From Macrothele yani (Eukaryota; Arthropoda; Arachnida; Araneae; Macrothelidae): 64,000 bases of DNA. Of the stretch, positions 54,400 through 63,385 are shown in pieces; positions within the stretch are counted from its first letter, which is position 1, and the number at the start of each line of letters is the position of its first letter. A program made the position numbers and the translations under genes. The notes below the pieces were generated by a model. The model was given only the letters and a program-made list of their open reading frames with translations. It had not been told where the DNA came from and searched no databases. The stretch spans positions 70,766,971 to 70,830,970 of the forward strand of contig CM077022.1 in NCBI GenBank assembly GCA_039090855.1, in the 5' to 3' direction.

Positions 54400-54548
54400 G
54401 AATTGAAGGTATACGAGTATACCTTCAATACTATCAACATATACCTTCAATGCCATTGAAGGCATTGAAGGTATATGTTGATAATATGGACATTGAAGGT
54501 ATATCTCCATATTATCTGTTGATAATATGGACATTGAAGGTCTGGTCA
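54400..54548. repeat. AT-rich palindromic repeat cluster
   Basis: Five copies of 'attgaaggtata' / 'tataccttcaat' in both orientations with 'gttgataatatgg'. Several nested hairpins are possible. Confidence 0.85.
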
Positions 54549-54735
54549 ACCGTGAGTGCAAAATGAATGTGCGTTTAAAGCTCTCGACGGGATCTATTCA
54601 AACATATAAAGAACATATCGCAGTTGTTTAAACTAAAATTAAAAAAAAATTGTTTTCGTTTGAACGGGTTAACATATTCGACAATTTATATATATTAAGA
54701 TAACACAGCGTAGTTTGTCAGAAATATTTATTTTT

Positions 54736-54786
54736 TCAAGCCGACTATGGTTTCACTGGGTATTGACCTAGCTTCATCAGGACGAA
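54736..54786 (-). ncRNA. Hammerhead-like motif, left arm of palindrome
   Basis: Minus strand: core CUGAUGA (54780-54774), stem II GCUAGGU / ACCCAGU (one A-C mismatch, one G-U) with CAAU loop, core GAAA, stem III ACC..AGU (one mismatch), C, then GGCUUG, which can pair 3 bp with CGUC upstream. Confidence 0.55.
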
Positions 54787-54795
54787 TGGCACGGA

Positions 54796-54847
54796 ATTCG
54801 TCCTGATGAAGCTAGGTCAATACCCAACGAAACCATGGTCGGCTTGA
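54796..54847 (+). ncRNA. Hammerhead-like motif, right arm of palindrome
   Basis: Plus strand: CGUC, core CUGAUGA (54803-54809), stem II GCUAGGU / ACCCAAC with two mismatches and CAAU loop, core GAAA (54829-54832), perfect stem III ACC-AU-GGU, C, GGCUUG. Stem III is better and stem II worse than in the left arm. Confidence 0.55.
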
Positions 54848-54889
54848 AAAATAAATATTTCTGACAAACAACGTTGTATTATCTTAATA

Positions 54890-56111
54890 TACACTATCTA
54901 CCAACAAGTATTGGACACCTGTGATAGCAAAGGAAAACGAAGTTTATTCACCTTCAATAGTTGGTGGAGCCTCCACGAGCGGCGATTACAGCTGCGACCC
55001 TCCGGGGCATACTCTCAACCAGGCGTTGTACGACGGCTACCGGTATTTTCTTCCACTCGGCTTGGAGAAGACAGGTCATTTCCTTCACCGATTTCGGACG
55101 GTGGGGGCACCCCTTAAGTCGACGATCCAACTCGTCCCAGAGGTGCTCGACAGGGTTAGGGTCCGGGCTCTGCGCAGGCCAGTCCACTCGATTAACCCCA
55201 TTGTCACCATAACAAGCCATGGTGGACCTCGTAATATGACAGGTGGCATTGTCATCCTGAAAGTAACATGGGTCCACCCCGTAAAACTGCCACAACGTAG
55301 GAAGCGCATGGTCATCCAAAATGGTGCAGTAGGTCTCGGCGTTGAGTCTACCAGGAATTGTGACTAAGGGTCCCGTGCCATACCAGGAGAAACACCCCCA
55401 TAGCATAATTCCACCGCCGCCAAACTTCACAGTTGGCACAATACATTCCGGCAGGAGGCTTTCTCCAGGCAGACGCCAAACCCAGACCCTGTCATCCGAA
55501 CGGTAGAGGGTGAACCTTGATTCGTCGCTTCAGAGAACCTGTTTCCACTGTTCAACGGTCCACTGTCGATGTTCTTTGCACCACGTTAGCCGAGCAGCGC
55601 TATTGGACTTGGTGATCAAAGGCTTGTGGGCGGCAACACGTCCATGATAACCGAGCAGATGGGCTTCCTTACGGATGGTATTAATCGAAATAACACTCCC
55701 GGATGCCTGTTGAAACTCCTCGCGGATGTGGCCTATCGATTTGGTGCGGTTCTAACGAATTTCTCTGGCCAGCTCCCGTCGGTCTCTAACTCCCAGTTTT
55801 GTGGGTCTGCCGGGTCGGGGCCCATTCCGACAGTCACCTCTCATCTTCCACTTGCCAATCACGTAGGCCACTGCCGATTTTGGGTACTTCAACTCGCTGG
55901 ATATGTCACGTATGGGTCGGCCATTTCTGTGATACCCGACGATTACACCTTTCTCGAAATCAGAGAGCTCCGAACTGCGTGGCATCTTGCATGCGACTGG
56001 TTGCGTTGTTGTTTCCCACACGATATTTAACGGCGGCTGCCGTGACGTGTATCAGGACCGCAGATATCGTCGATTGCAGGGGTGTCCAATTACTTGTTGG
56101 TAGATAGTGTA
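54890..56111 (-). mobile_element. Tc1-like transposon (DD34E), copy 1
   Basis: Ends cactatctaccaacaagtat (left) and, reverse complemented, cactatctaccaacaagtaa (right), flanked by TA on both sides. Near-identical by eye to 58497-59720. Confidence 0.95.
54954..55985 (-). pseudogene. Tc1-like transposase with two nonsense codons
   Basis: Starts MPRSSELSDFEKGVIVGYHR at 55985. ISSELKYPKSAVAYVIGKWK is the helix-turn-helix region. A TAG follows REIR (about 55750), where copy 2 has AAG-type codon. TGA replaces the Trp of W-SDESRF at about 55531. Beyond, 55439-54954 is open: [27 protein letters not shown] (second Asp), [13 protein letters not shown] (Glu, 34 residues apart), [17 protein letters not shown]. 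Confidence 0.9.
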
Positions 56112-56160
56112 TATATAATCGTCACAAGACTGTAGTCTTTGAGTTCAAGAATTTTCGACA

Positions 56161-56277
56161 ATGGCACGGAATTCGCAGAATGAACGCAAGCAAAAGTGGA
56201 GAAAATCGAAGCGAGAGGCAAGAGCAAGTGATGAGGAATGTAAGAAGCCCAAGAAGACAAAGCACCACGTTGGGTAA
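56161..56277 (+). CDS. Unrecognised short basic ORF (38 codons)
   Basis: MARNSQNERKQKWRKSKREA then RASDEECKKPKKTKHHVG and stop. Strongly Lys/Arg-rich. Its first 15 bases are the target of the twin-hammerhead insertion just upstream, so the sequence predates that insertion. Could be a small nuclear-type peptide, the start of a spliced gene, or chance. No family recognised. Confidence 0.2.
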   Translation: MARNSQNERKQKWRKSKREARASDEECKKPKKTKHHVG

Positions 56278-57370
56278 TTCGTGTATCGATCTACTTTGTG
56301 TTCTCAACGTATCCAGCATTATTTATAAAAATTATGTAAGCTACTTTTCATGTCCTAGACCTGTGTTGGCTATAACAAATTAAATAAACGCTCTGAAACC
56401 ATACTCGACTAGCTCATTTCAACTCTCCGATCTGCAAGTCGTAGTCCTACGTTCCAAACTGACGACTCAATCAGAGCTGAGCCTACCAGTATTTTTTTTT
56501 TTAGTAACGTTCCCCTTTATTGCAGCCTTGATTTAAGTGCTACTGCTTCTTTGTCTAACAGTCAAATTTTACAACGAATGTATCAGTTAGATTCCACATG
56601 AACACCTCCCATTATCCAAGTAGTTTTATAAATACATTTCGAAATTCCTTTGTGTGTCAGAGTTCAAAAGCAAAAGAAAAAACGCGAACTCAGAACTGTA
56701 CGTTTTGTTAAAAGTTCATAGAGATGCTATTCGCAAGCCTATACACAGTATGGACTCCGTTCATTGTTATCTCAGAAGTAAAATACATCGCTTGGCATAC
56801 ATTTTTGATTAATCTAACACCCAAAAGAAAAGGGAAAGCAATCATCATGCGTTCTGAAGACAACTCGTAGGAAGTGAAGTGAATTAAGTTGTCAGGCGAC
56901 CAGCTATTTCAATTGCGAGAAGCACTTACAGCTTGCTATTGTTGTAGCCGTGTTGTTGCATTTATTTCCCCATTCTCATTTTGTAGGACTTGTCTGTAAA
57001 CTTTCGATTGCGTAATAAAATTACAAGTTTTCTGGAAATACTTTGTTCAATGCTGTTGTACTTACTTCCTCACAGAAACTTCAATTGCAAGAACAATTCT
57101 GTGATCACACAAAGTTAGGTCAGATGAAAATTTGTAAAGAAATTACTGAAGGTGTCCAACTGTTTCCGGCGAGAGTATTTCAATTTTTACATAACACTCG
57201 TGGCAATCAGAATCTTGGTTCCAATCAGAATAGCCAGCCGTTTGTAAATTTCTGGACTAGCCGTAAAAAAAAAAAAAAAGAAAAAAAAAGAAAAATAGAA
57301 ATCTGCTTTAGGCTTCCACAAATTGCGGCAAAAATAATGTGAATGTTTTATGCTTAATGAATTTTTATAA
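56278..57370. other. Intergenic sequence, nothing recognised
   Basis: No repeat boundaries or coding signals seen. An A-rich tract lies at 57264-57295. Confidence 0.4.
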
Positions 57371-57375
57371 TACAT

Positions 57376-57522
57376 ATCATTATCATGACTGTCAACCTTT
57401 ATGAATCCACTGCTGGATGAAGGTCTCCCCAAGTTTCCTCCACAAAAGTCTGTCTTGAGCTAGTCTTCTCTATGTCACTCAGGCATACCTTTTCGAATTT
57501 ATCCACCCATTATTAACCACGT
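57376..57522 (-). repeat. RTE 3'-end fragment, antisense
   Basis: 'ggtctccccaagtttcctcc' and 'tgaatccactgctggatgaa' are the complement of the RTE terminus. The tail is 'atcattatcatgactgtcaa'. More diverged than the full RTE copies. Confidence 0.8.
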
Positions 57523-57528
57523 AGCCGG

Positions 57529-57733
57529 CCCGGGGGCGCAGAGGGCTAAGCGCTGGTTTCTGATCATACGTACGCGTTGGGTCCGGGTTCGAATCACGGT
57601 GAGGCATGGATGTTGTGTTTGTCTTATGGCACTGGCTCTCTCCCTTCGCTGGAACCAGTGGCCCTAAATCAGAGACAGACGATATATAGCCCGTTGATCA
57701 CGGTGGTCGTTAAACCCCTAATCAAAAAAAAAA
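57529..57733 (+). repeat. SINE-A copy, sense
   Basis: ggcccgggggcgcagagggc head, gtccgggttcgaatcacg box B, tail 'ggtcgttaaacccctaatc' plus poly-A. A deletion in 'gacagacgatatatagccc'. Confidence 0.88.
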
Positions 57734-57747
57734 AGAAAAAAAAATCA

Positions 57748-57800
57748 TTAAATCATTCGTCCGAGAAGGGTGCGGGTTCGAATCCCGATGAGGCATGGAT
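57748..57800 (+). repeat. SINE-A head fragment
   Basis: 'cattcgtccgagaagggtgc' and 'gggttcgaatcccgatgagg' then 'catggattt' only; truncated at both ends. Confidence 0.7.
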
Positions 57801-57839
57801 TTGTAAAAAACTTCGTGCTATTAACCTAATTTAATAAAA

Positions 57840-58340
57840 GTCGCCGTCTTTGCACGATATAACACCCAGCTTCCAAATTAAAGTGATTGATAGTAATGAC
57901 TTTAATTACATTTAAAAATGAAAGGATACCAATTGGATACCAGATAATGATACCCCTTGGATATCAATTATTAGCGAACCATAGTGAACCAATAAACTTC
58001 CATGCGTAAGACAAAATTTACTGGGACTTGATTTTCGACCATTGAGAACTCCATGTCCATTGGTTGGGTTGAGATGACGCCTACATCGCGGTCAAGTGTA
58101 GATGTACTGTGGTATGTATAAATACAAGTAGCATTCCTTGCAAAAAACCCTTTTTTCACATTCTAATGTATTACGTGTGTGCATACGTTTTACCTGTTTT
58201 TGTAGGCTACAAAGAAAGGAGGAGAACACAACAAATAACGTACCTAAGATTTCACATAGTTGCCATCATTTCGTGTAACTTCTTGCGATCTGTCTATGAG
58301 TAGATGAATCCCACGCCGGAAAAACTCCTGTGTTTTAGAG
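57840..58340. other. Intergenic sequence, nothing recognised
   Basis: A 'ggataccaattggatacc' local repeat at 57924-57965 is the only pattern. Confidence 0.4.
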
Positions 58341-58344
58341 TAAA

Positions 58345-58496
58345 AAAGTCATGTAATGCCGTTTTCACATCGTCCACATCATCAAAGGCCAGTCTTCCAG
58401 GGTCCAATTAACGTGTTCATGAGCCCAGGTGAGGCACTGTGTCCGATGTCGTGATGTTAACAAAGGCACTTGGTGGGACCTTATGTACATTTGAAA
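58345..58496 (-). pseudogene. Tc1-like transposase fragment (another family)
   Basis: The minus strand reads MYIRSHQVPLLTSRHRTQCL then TWAHEHVNWTLEDWPLMMWT, the 'HR..RL.WA.EH..WT..DW..V.WTDE' block before the first catalytic Asp. Cut on its N-terminal side by the Tc1-like element at 58497. Confidence 0.65.
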
Positions 58497-59720
58497 AACA
58501 CTATCTACCAACAAGCAATTGGACACCTGTGATAGCAAAGGAAAACGAAGTTTATTCACCTTCAATAGTTGGTGGAGCCTCAACGAGCGGCGATTACAGC
58601 TGTGACCCTCCGGGGCATACTCTCAACCAGGCGTTGTACCACGGCTAGCGGTATTTTCTTCCACTCGGCTTGGAGAAGACAGGTCATTTCCTTCACCGAT
58701 TTCGGACGGTGGGGGCACCCCTTAAGTCGACGATCCAACTCGTCCCAGAGGTGCTCGATAGGGTTGAGGTCCGGGCTCTGCGCAGGGCAGTCTATTCGAT
58801 TATCCCCATTGTCACCATACTAAGCCATGGTGGACCTCGCAACATGACAGGTGGCATTGTCATCCTGAAAGTAACATGGGTCCAACCCGTAAAACTGCCA
58901 CAACGTAGGAAGCGCATAGTCATCCAAAATGGTGCAGTAGGTCTCGGCGTTGAGTCTACCAGGAATTGCGACCAAGGGTCCCGTGCCATACCAGGAGAAA
59001 CACCCCCATAGCATAATTCCACAGCCGCCGAACTTCACAGTTGGCACAATACATTCCGGCAGAAGGCGTTCTCCAGGCAGACGCCAAACCCAGACCCTGC
59101 CATCCGAACGGTAGAGGGTGAACCTTGATTCGTCGCTTCAGAGAACCTGCTTCCACTGTTCAACGGTCCACTGTCGATGTTCTTTGCACCACGTTAGCCG
59201 AGCAGCTCTATTGGACTTGGTGATCAAAGGCTTGTGGGCGGCAACACGTCCATGATAACCGAGCAGATGGGCTTCCTTACGGATGGTATTAATCGAAATA
59301 ACACTCCCGGATGCCTGTTGAAACTCCTCGCGGATGTGGCCCATCGATTTGGTGTGGCTCTTCCGAATTTCTCTGGCCAGCACCCGTCGGTCTCTAACTC
59401 CCAGTTTTGTGGGTCTGCCGGGTCGGGGCCCATTTCGACAGTCACCTCTCATCTTCCACTTACCAATCACGTAGGCCACTTTCAATTTTGGGTACTTCAA
59501 CTCGCTGGATATGTCACATATGGATCGGCCATTTCTGTGATACCCGAAGATTACACCTTTCTCGAAATCAGAGAGGTCCGAACTGCGTGGCATCTTGCAT
59601 GCTAGTGGTTGCGTTGTTGTTTCCCCACACGATATTTAACGGCGGCGGCCGTGACGTATATCAGGACCGCAGATATCGTCGATTGCAGGGGTGTCCAATT
59701 ACTTATTGGTAGATAGTGTA
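58497..59720 (-). mobile_element. Tc1-like transposon (DD34E), copy 2
   Basis: Same ends as the 54.9-kb copy (cactatctaccaacaagcaa; right cactatctaccaataagtaa). The right flank is TA. The left flank is AA, so the TSD is imperfect. It sits next to a fragment of a different Tc1-like transposase. Confidence 0.93.
58562..59593 (-). pseudogene. Tc1-like transposase, sharing a nonsense codon with copy 1
   Basis: MPRSSDLSDFEKGVIFGYHR at 59593 stays open to 59138 (KEHRQWTVEQWKQVL), where the same TGA as in copy 1 replaces the Trp before SDESRF. 59047-58820 continues open through [17 protein letters not shown] private TAG (TGT in copy 1) follows at about 58822. It lacks copy 1's early TAG. Confidence 0.9.
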
Positions 59721-60010
59721 CTACATTTTGAAAATATAATTTGTCAAATAAGCAATTAATAAAGCACACTCATGAAACCTGAACTCTTATATTTTCTCAA
59801 GTGTCGCAGATGCTTTTCCCTGAAGATTGGTCTGTGTTGTTTGAGTGTTTTAGTTGATGCATGTGATTAATGTTTATATTTGTACTTTTGTATTTCAAGA
59901 TTTAAAAAGCAGGGGGCTTTGTCATTTTTGAAATTTTAAGTTTTGTGTTGAATTTTGGGGAAGTAGAGGTTGGAGTTGTCGGTTTGTTTAGGGTGTTATT
60001 TATTATATAT
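59721..60010. other. AT-rich spacer, nothing recognised
   Basis: Ends in a short (AT)n run at 60003-60018. Confidence 0.4.
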
Positions 60011-60017
60011 ATATATA

Positions 60018-60345
60018 TAATCATTGTCAACCATTATCAATCGACTTCTGGATGACGGTCTCCCCAAGTTTCCTCACAACTGTCTATCTTGAGTTTGTCT
60101 CCTCCATGTTATTCCAGTATGCTTTCGAATTTGATCCATCCATCTCCCATGGGTTCTTCGTCTGGGTCTTTTTTCTGTCTCTTGGAATCCAGTCTACAAT
60201 TCTGGTTGTCCATCGGTGGTCCGTTCTTCTGGTAACATGTCCAGCCCATTGTCGTTTCAGGGATTTTACTCTGATCATGATGTGTTCCACTCTTGTCATT
60301 TTCCTTATCCATGAGTTTCTTTTCTTATCTCTGGTTAACCAAGAA
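60018..60345 (-). pseudogene. RTE 3' fragment, antisense, 5'-truncated
   Basis: The minus strand reads MTRVEHIMIRVKSLKRQWAG, HVTRRTDHRWTTRIVDWIPR, then frameshifted text to the QQWIDNG-like end. This is about the last 100 codons of the RTE ORF, more diverged than the copies at 5.8 and 11.6 kb. Confidence 0.88.
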
Positions 60346-61278
60346 TGCGTCTCTCCACGCTACATATATATACACATTAGTGTGCAAAACGTAAGGACGA
60401 AGTGGAAAAAATAAATTAACGCCGTAAATAGCAGTAGCACTCAAACACAAATTAACTCAGGATCGTGCCTGAGAACCGGAGCAACAGCACGTGCGTAACA
60501 ATGGAGCATAACGTGTCGTTTGCGTGACGTGAGAACAAAATGCTCTTACGCTGTCGAGTAGCTTCAGTTGAACGGAAGTCATCGAACGGTGTGCGTAAGG
60601 GTCACAGACGTTCGATGGTGTTTGTGTGTGCTAGAGACGATGAAATGGTCCGTCGAGAACATTTTAATATTACTCGTGGTCGAATAATTAGTGGCTCGAG
60701 GAGGAGTGAACTGTGATCATTGTGCACCAAGAGCTCGGTATCGCCCACAACATCGTATCGCGTGCCTGGTCGGTCTTCAGGATTACAGGTGCTGCTGTGC
60801 GAAAGACCGGTGGTAGTAGTCCACCAAAAGCCACTCCCCAAAGAGAATCTCTATCTGCTACTATAGGCCAAGAGGGATCGACATCAGACAGCAAGTAACC
60901 TTGCAAAAACATTGAACATGAGCATAGGACGCACAGTATCGCGGTTTAAAGTGGCCAGGCGCCTACACAAAGGTGGACTGTTTGCCCGACGACCAGTACG
61001 CTGTGTTCCATTAACAACTGCTCACCAGAGACACGGTTTACAGTGGTCCTGAGAACATAAGAACTAGGCAACAGAACAGTGGGGTACTGTACTCGTTACT
61101 TATGAGAGTAGATTTAGTCTCTCTAGCAATTCTGGATATCAACTAATCTGGCTTGAGGTAGGCACTTGGTATCTCCCCAAAAAGTGCAATGAAGAGATAG
61201 ATATGGCGGGCATGGTTTTCTCGTATGGGTAGGCATTTTGGTTGATGGACGTTCGGAGCACCAGATACTGGAAGGAAG

Positions 61279-61498
61279 TTTTTTTTTTTAATTGGAGGTT
61301 TAACGACCACCATGAGCAACCCAATGGGCTATAAGCAGTCGCCCGTCCCTAATTTAGGGTCACTGGTTCCAGGGAAGGGAGAGAGCCAGTGCCGTAAGAC
61401 AAACACAACATCCATGCCTGACCGGGATTCGAACCCGGACCCCGTTCAGACGAATGATCATAGGCCAGCGCCTTAGACCACTGCGCCACCGAGGCGGC
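61279..61498 (-). repeat. SINE-A copy, antisense
   Basis: Full length. 12-bp TSD actggaaggaag at 61267-61278 and 61499-61510. Good boxes A and B on the minus strand. Confidence 0.96.
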
Positions 61499-61586
61499 AC
61501 TGGAAGGAAGTACTGTAACTGTTACACGCTACTGTAATGAAGTAATCCTTACCGATTTTCGTCTGTTCCGAGGTACCATTGGCCCA

Positions 61587-62956
61587 TACACTGTTAGAAA
61601 TCTGTGTAACGTTTTTGGGATTATTTGAATAAGTTCACACTTTTTTTTTGAAAAGTTCTGTGGAACATGGCAAAAGTCTAGCCTTTGTGTAATATGTTTC
61701 AGAGTTTGGTGTAACATTCCCAATACCCGCAATTTATTCAATGCGCATGCGCAAATTTTTCTAGATTGTGTAACGTTTCAGGTTCCGTGTAACGTTTCGA
61801 AGTTCCGTGTAACGTTTCGGAGTTCCGTGTAACGTTTCGGAATTTAATTAAATGTGCATGAGCATTTTTCTAAGAATTGTGTAATGTTTTCAATATCGGT
61901 GTAATGTTTCAGAATTTTATCGCTATTCTGCGTGACATCTGCCTCAGATTTAGGGCATGCGCCGTGAAGCTCTAAAGCTGTGCTTGCTGGTCATCGTAGC
62001 ATGTTGTGCGTTGTGATGACGTGGACTTTGAATTGTGGCGACGTAGATTCGGTGTGGAAATCCAGGTTAGTACTTTTTCTTTTGGTTGACAAAATACAAA
62101 TTAATTCATGTTATACACAAATGTGAAATGTCTCACCCTAGCTTTAGATTAATTGCGTTTCGTGTTCGAACAAAACTGCTGATCGTTAGGCCTAATGTCT
62201 AAACGATCCCGCTAAGAGATTGTGTAATCGTGTACTTTTTGTTTTCTAAAAAATTAGAACGCCTGGAACGTTTGAGTGTTACGAAATAAATGTCCGTTAG
62301 GTATACAATTTAAGGTTAAAACCATGTCAACTGTAGTTCCCTCTTCCTTAACGAAAGCAAAAAATGCACAATTAAAGTTGTTTCGTAAGCTCGTACTGAA
62401 CAGCTAATGGCATTCTTCATGTGCATATTTAAAACATACTGAATAGGTGAGGAACCGTGGTTACATAATATTATAAATTTTGATGTATGGTAGATGTTCT
62501 TTTTTCTTTTGATCGGGGGTTTAACGACCACCGTGAGCAACTCAATGGGCTATAAGCAGTCGCCCGTCCCTAATTTCCACTCTCTGTAAACTTTTCAGTA
62601 GCATGTGTAAAGTTCCACAAAATTGTCGAAAAGGTTCCCCAGGAGGCTTTCCGCTTTTGTGAAATGTTTTCAAGTATATTGTGGAACGTTCCTCATAATG
62701 ATGCTGACACCCTGGGACAGAATGTTTCAATAGTGTGTGGAAGGTTGATCACTTTTGTTGAAAAGGTTCCTCTCCTTATTGTGGAACGTTCCACAAAATC
62801 ATCCCGGGACAATGTTTCAGACTTCTTCAAAAATGTGTGGAACGTTTGTCAGGATTTCTTGCATAACGTTTTCAAAAATGTTGAGGCAGCTGTAGTTCCC
62901 TCCAGTTCCTTCCCTTTTTTTGTGTGTGACGTTCCACAGATTTTTTTTACAGTGTA
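61587..62956. mobile_element. Non-autonomous DNA transposon with many TGTGTAACGTTTC-type repeats
   Basis: Ends cactgttagaaatctgtg (left) and, reverse complemented, cactgtaaaaaaaatctgtg (right), with TA on each side. Removing the element and one TA rejoins the Tc1-like reading GP..FVLMNDNA in frame. At least a dozen copies of tgtgtaacgtttc or tgtggaacgttcc lie near both ends, including three at 20-bp spacing at 61780-61843. No transposase. Confidence 0.88.
62501..62576 (-). repeat. SINE-A 3' fragment, antisense
   Basis: 'gggggtttaacgaccaccgt', 'ggctataagcagtcgcccgt', 'ccctaattt', then ends abruptly; inside the DNA transposon. Confidence 0.85.
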
Positions 62957-63099
62957 GTTTGTGTTAATGAACGATAACGCCACACCTCATCGTACGGTGG
63001 CTGTTGATTAGCTAATCAAATCAAACAGCTGTCGAAGCACGATAAAAACATACGATGCAGATCTCAAAGTATTTAATAAATCCTAAAATATATGCATGA

Positions 63100-63147
63100 T
63101 AAAAACGCAAGATCTTTCGCATGTGTCGCACATGCATTATCAGATCA
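63100..63147 (-). ncRNA. Hammerhead-like motif, left arm
   Basis: Minus strand: CUGAUAA (63143-63137; one change from CUGAUGA), one extra U, perfect 7-bp stem II GCAUGUG / CACAUGC with CGA loop, GAAA (63118-63115), then GAUCUUGCG. The extra U parallels the 39.55-kb motif. Confidence 0.4.
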
Positions 63148-63152
63148 ATTCA

Positions 63153-63200
63153 CAGCCTGATGATGCATGTGCAACGCATGTAAAAGATCTTGCGTTTTTA
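63153..63200 (+). ncRNA. Hammerhead-like motif, right arm, decayed
   Basis: Plus strand: intact CUGAUGA (63157-63163), extra U, stem II GCAUGUGC... partly mispaired, AAAA in place of GAAA, then GAUCUUGCG. Left and right arms are damaged at different core positions. Confidence 0.35.
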
Positions 63201-63385
63201 TAATGTATATATTTTAGGATTTATTAAATACTTTGAGATTTGCATCGTATATTTTTATCGTTTGTTTGATTTGATTACTATTCAGCACGGAATTTTAAAT
63301 ATTCTCGTGTTGATTAGTTGCTGGAAAGTGAAGACATTCAGCGGATGGATTGGCAAGCACGTTCTCCAGCACTAAATCCCATAGC

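Larger units (their letters stand above)
54677..56162. mobile_element. Penelope-derived twin-hammerhead palindrome, split by a Tc1-like insertion
   Basis: Two inverted arms (54686-54786; 54801-54890 continuing at 56112) share ggcttgaaaa, taaatatttctgacaaac and ttatcttaatat. Each carries a hammerhead core. Target copies: ttcgacaat at 54677-54685, aatggcacggaattcg between the arms at 54785-54800, and ttcgacaatggcacggaattcg at 56154-56175 on the right. The Tc1-like element sits at a TA in the right arm. Confidence 0.7.
63012..63307. mobile_element. Twin-hammerhead inverted-repeat unit
   Basis: 10-bp TSD tgttgattag at 63002-63011 and 63308-63317, within a Tc1-like transposase. Two inverted arms of about 130 bp (aatcaaatcaaac, tctcaaagtatttaataaat, cctaaaatata, acgcaagatctt) meet at a 13-base centre. 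Each arm ends centrally in a hammerhead-like core. Confidence 0.8.
60378..63385 (+). mobile_element. Tc1-like element with three nested insertions
   Basis: Transposase text appears in collinear pieces: a TVSRFKVARRLHKGGLFARR-type block at 60925-61030, SREH-N near 61055, SRFSLSSNSGYQLIWREVGT near 61105-61160, VTVTRYCNEVILTDFRLFRG at 61512-61575, FVLMNDNATPHRTVAVD at 62957-63010 and LLESEDIQRMDWQARSP at 63318-63370. They are separated by a SINE (61279-61498), a DNA transposon (61587-62956) and a twin-hammerhead unit (63012-63307). The ancestral 34-residue spacing after the second Asp is restored when the insertions are removed. Stops and frameshifts abound, and the right end is cut by the foldback. 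Confidence 0.8.
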
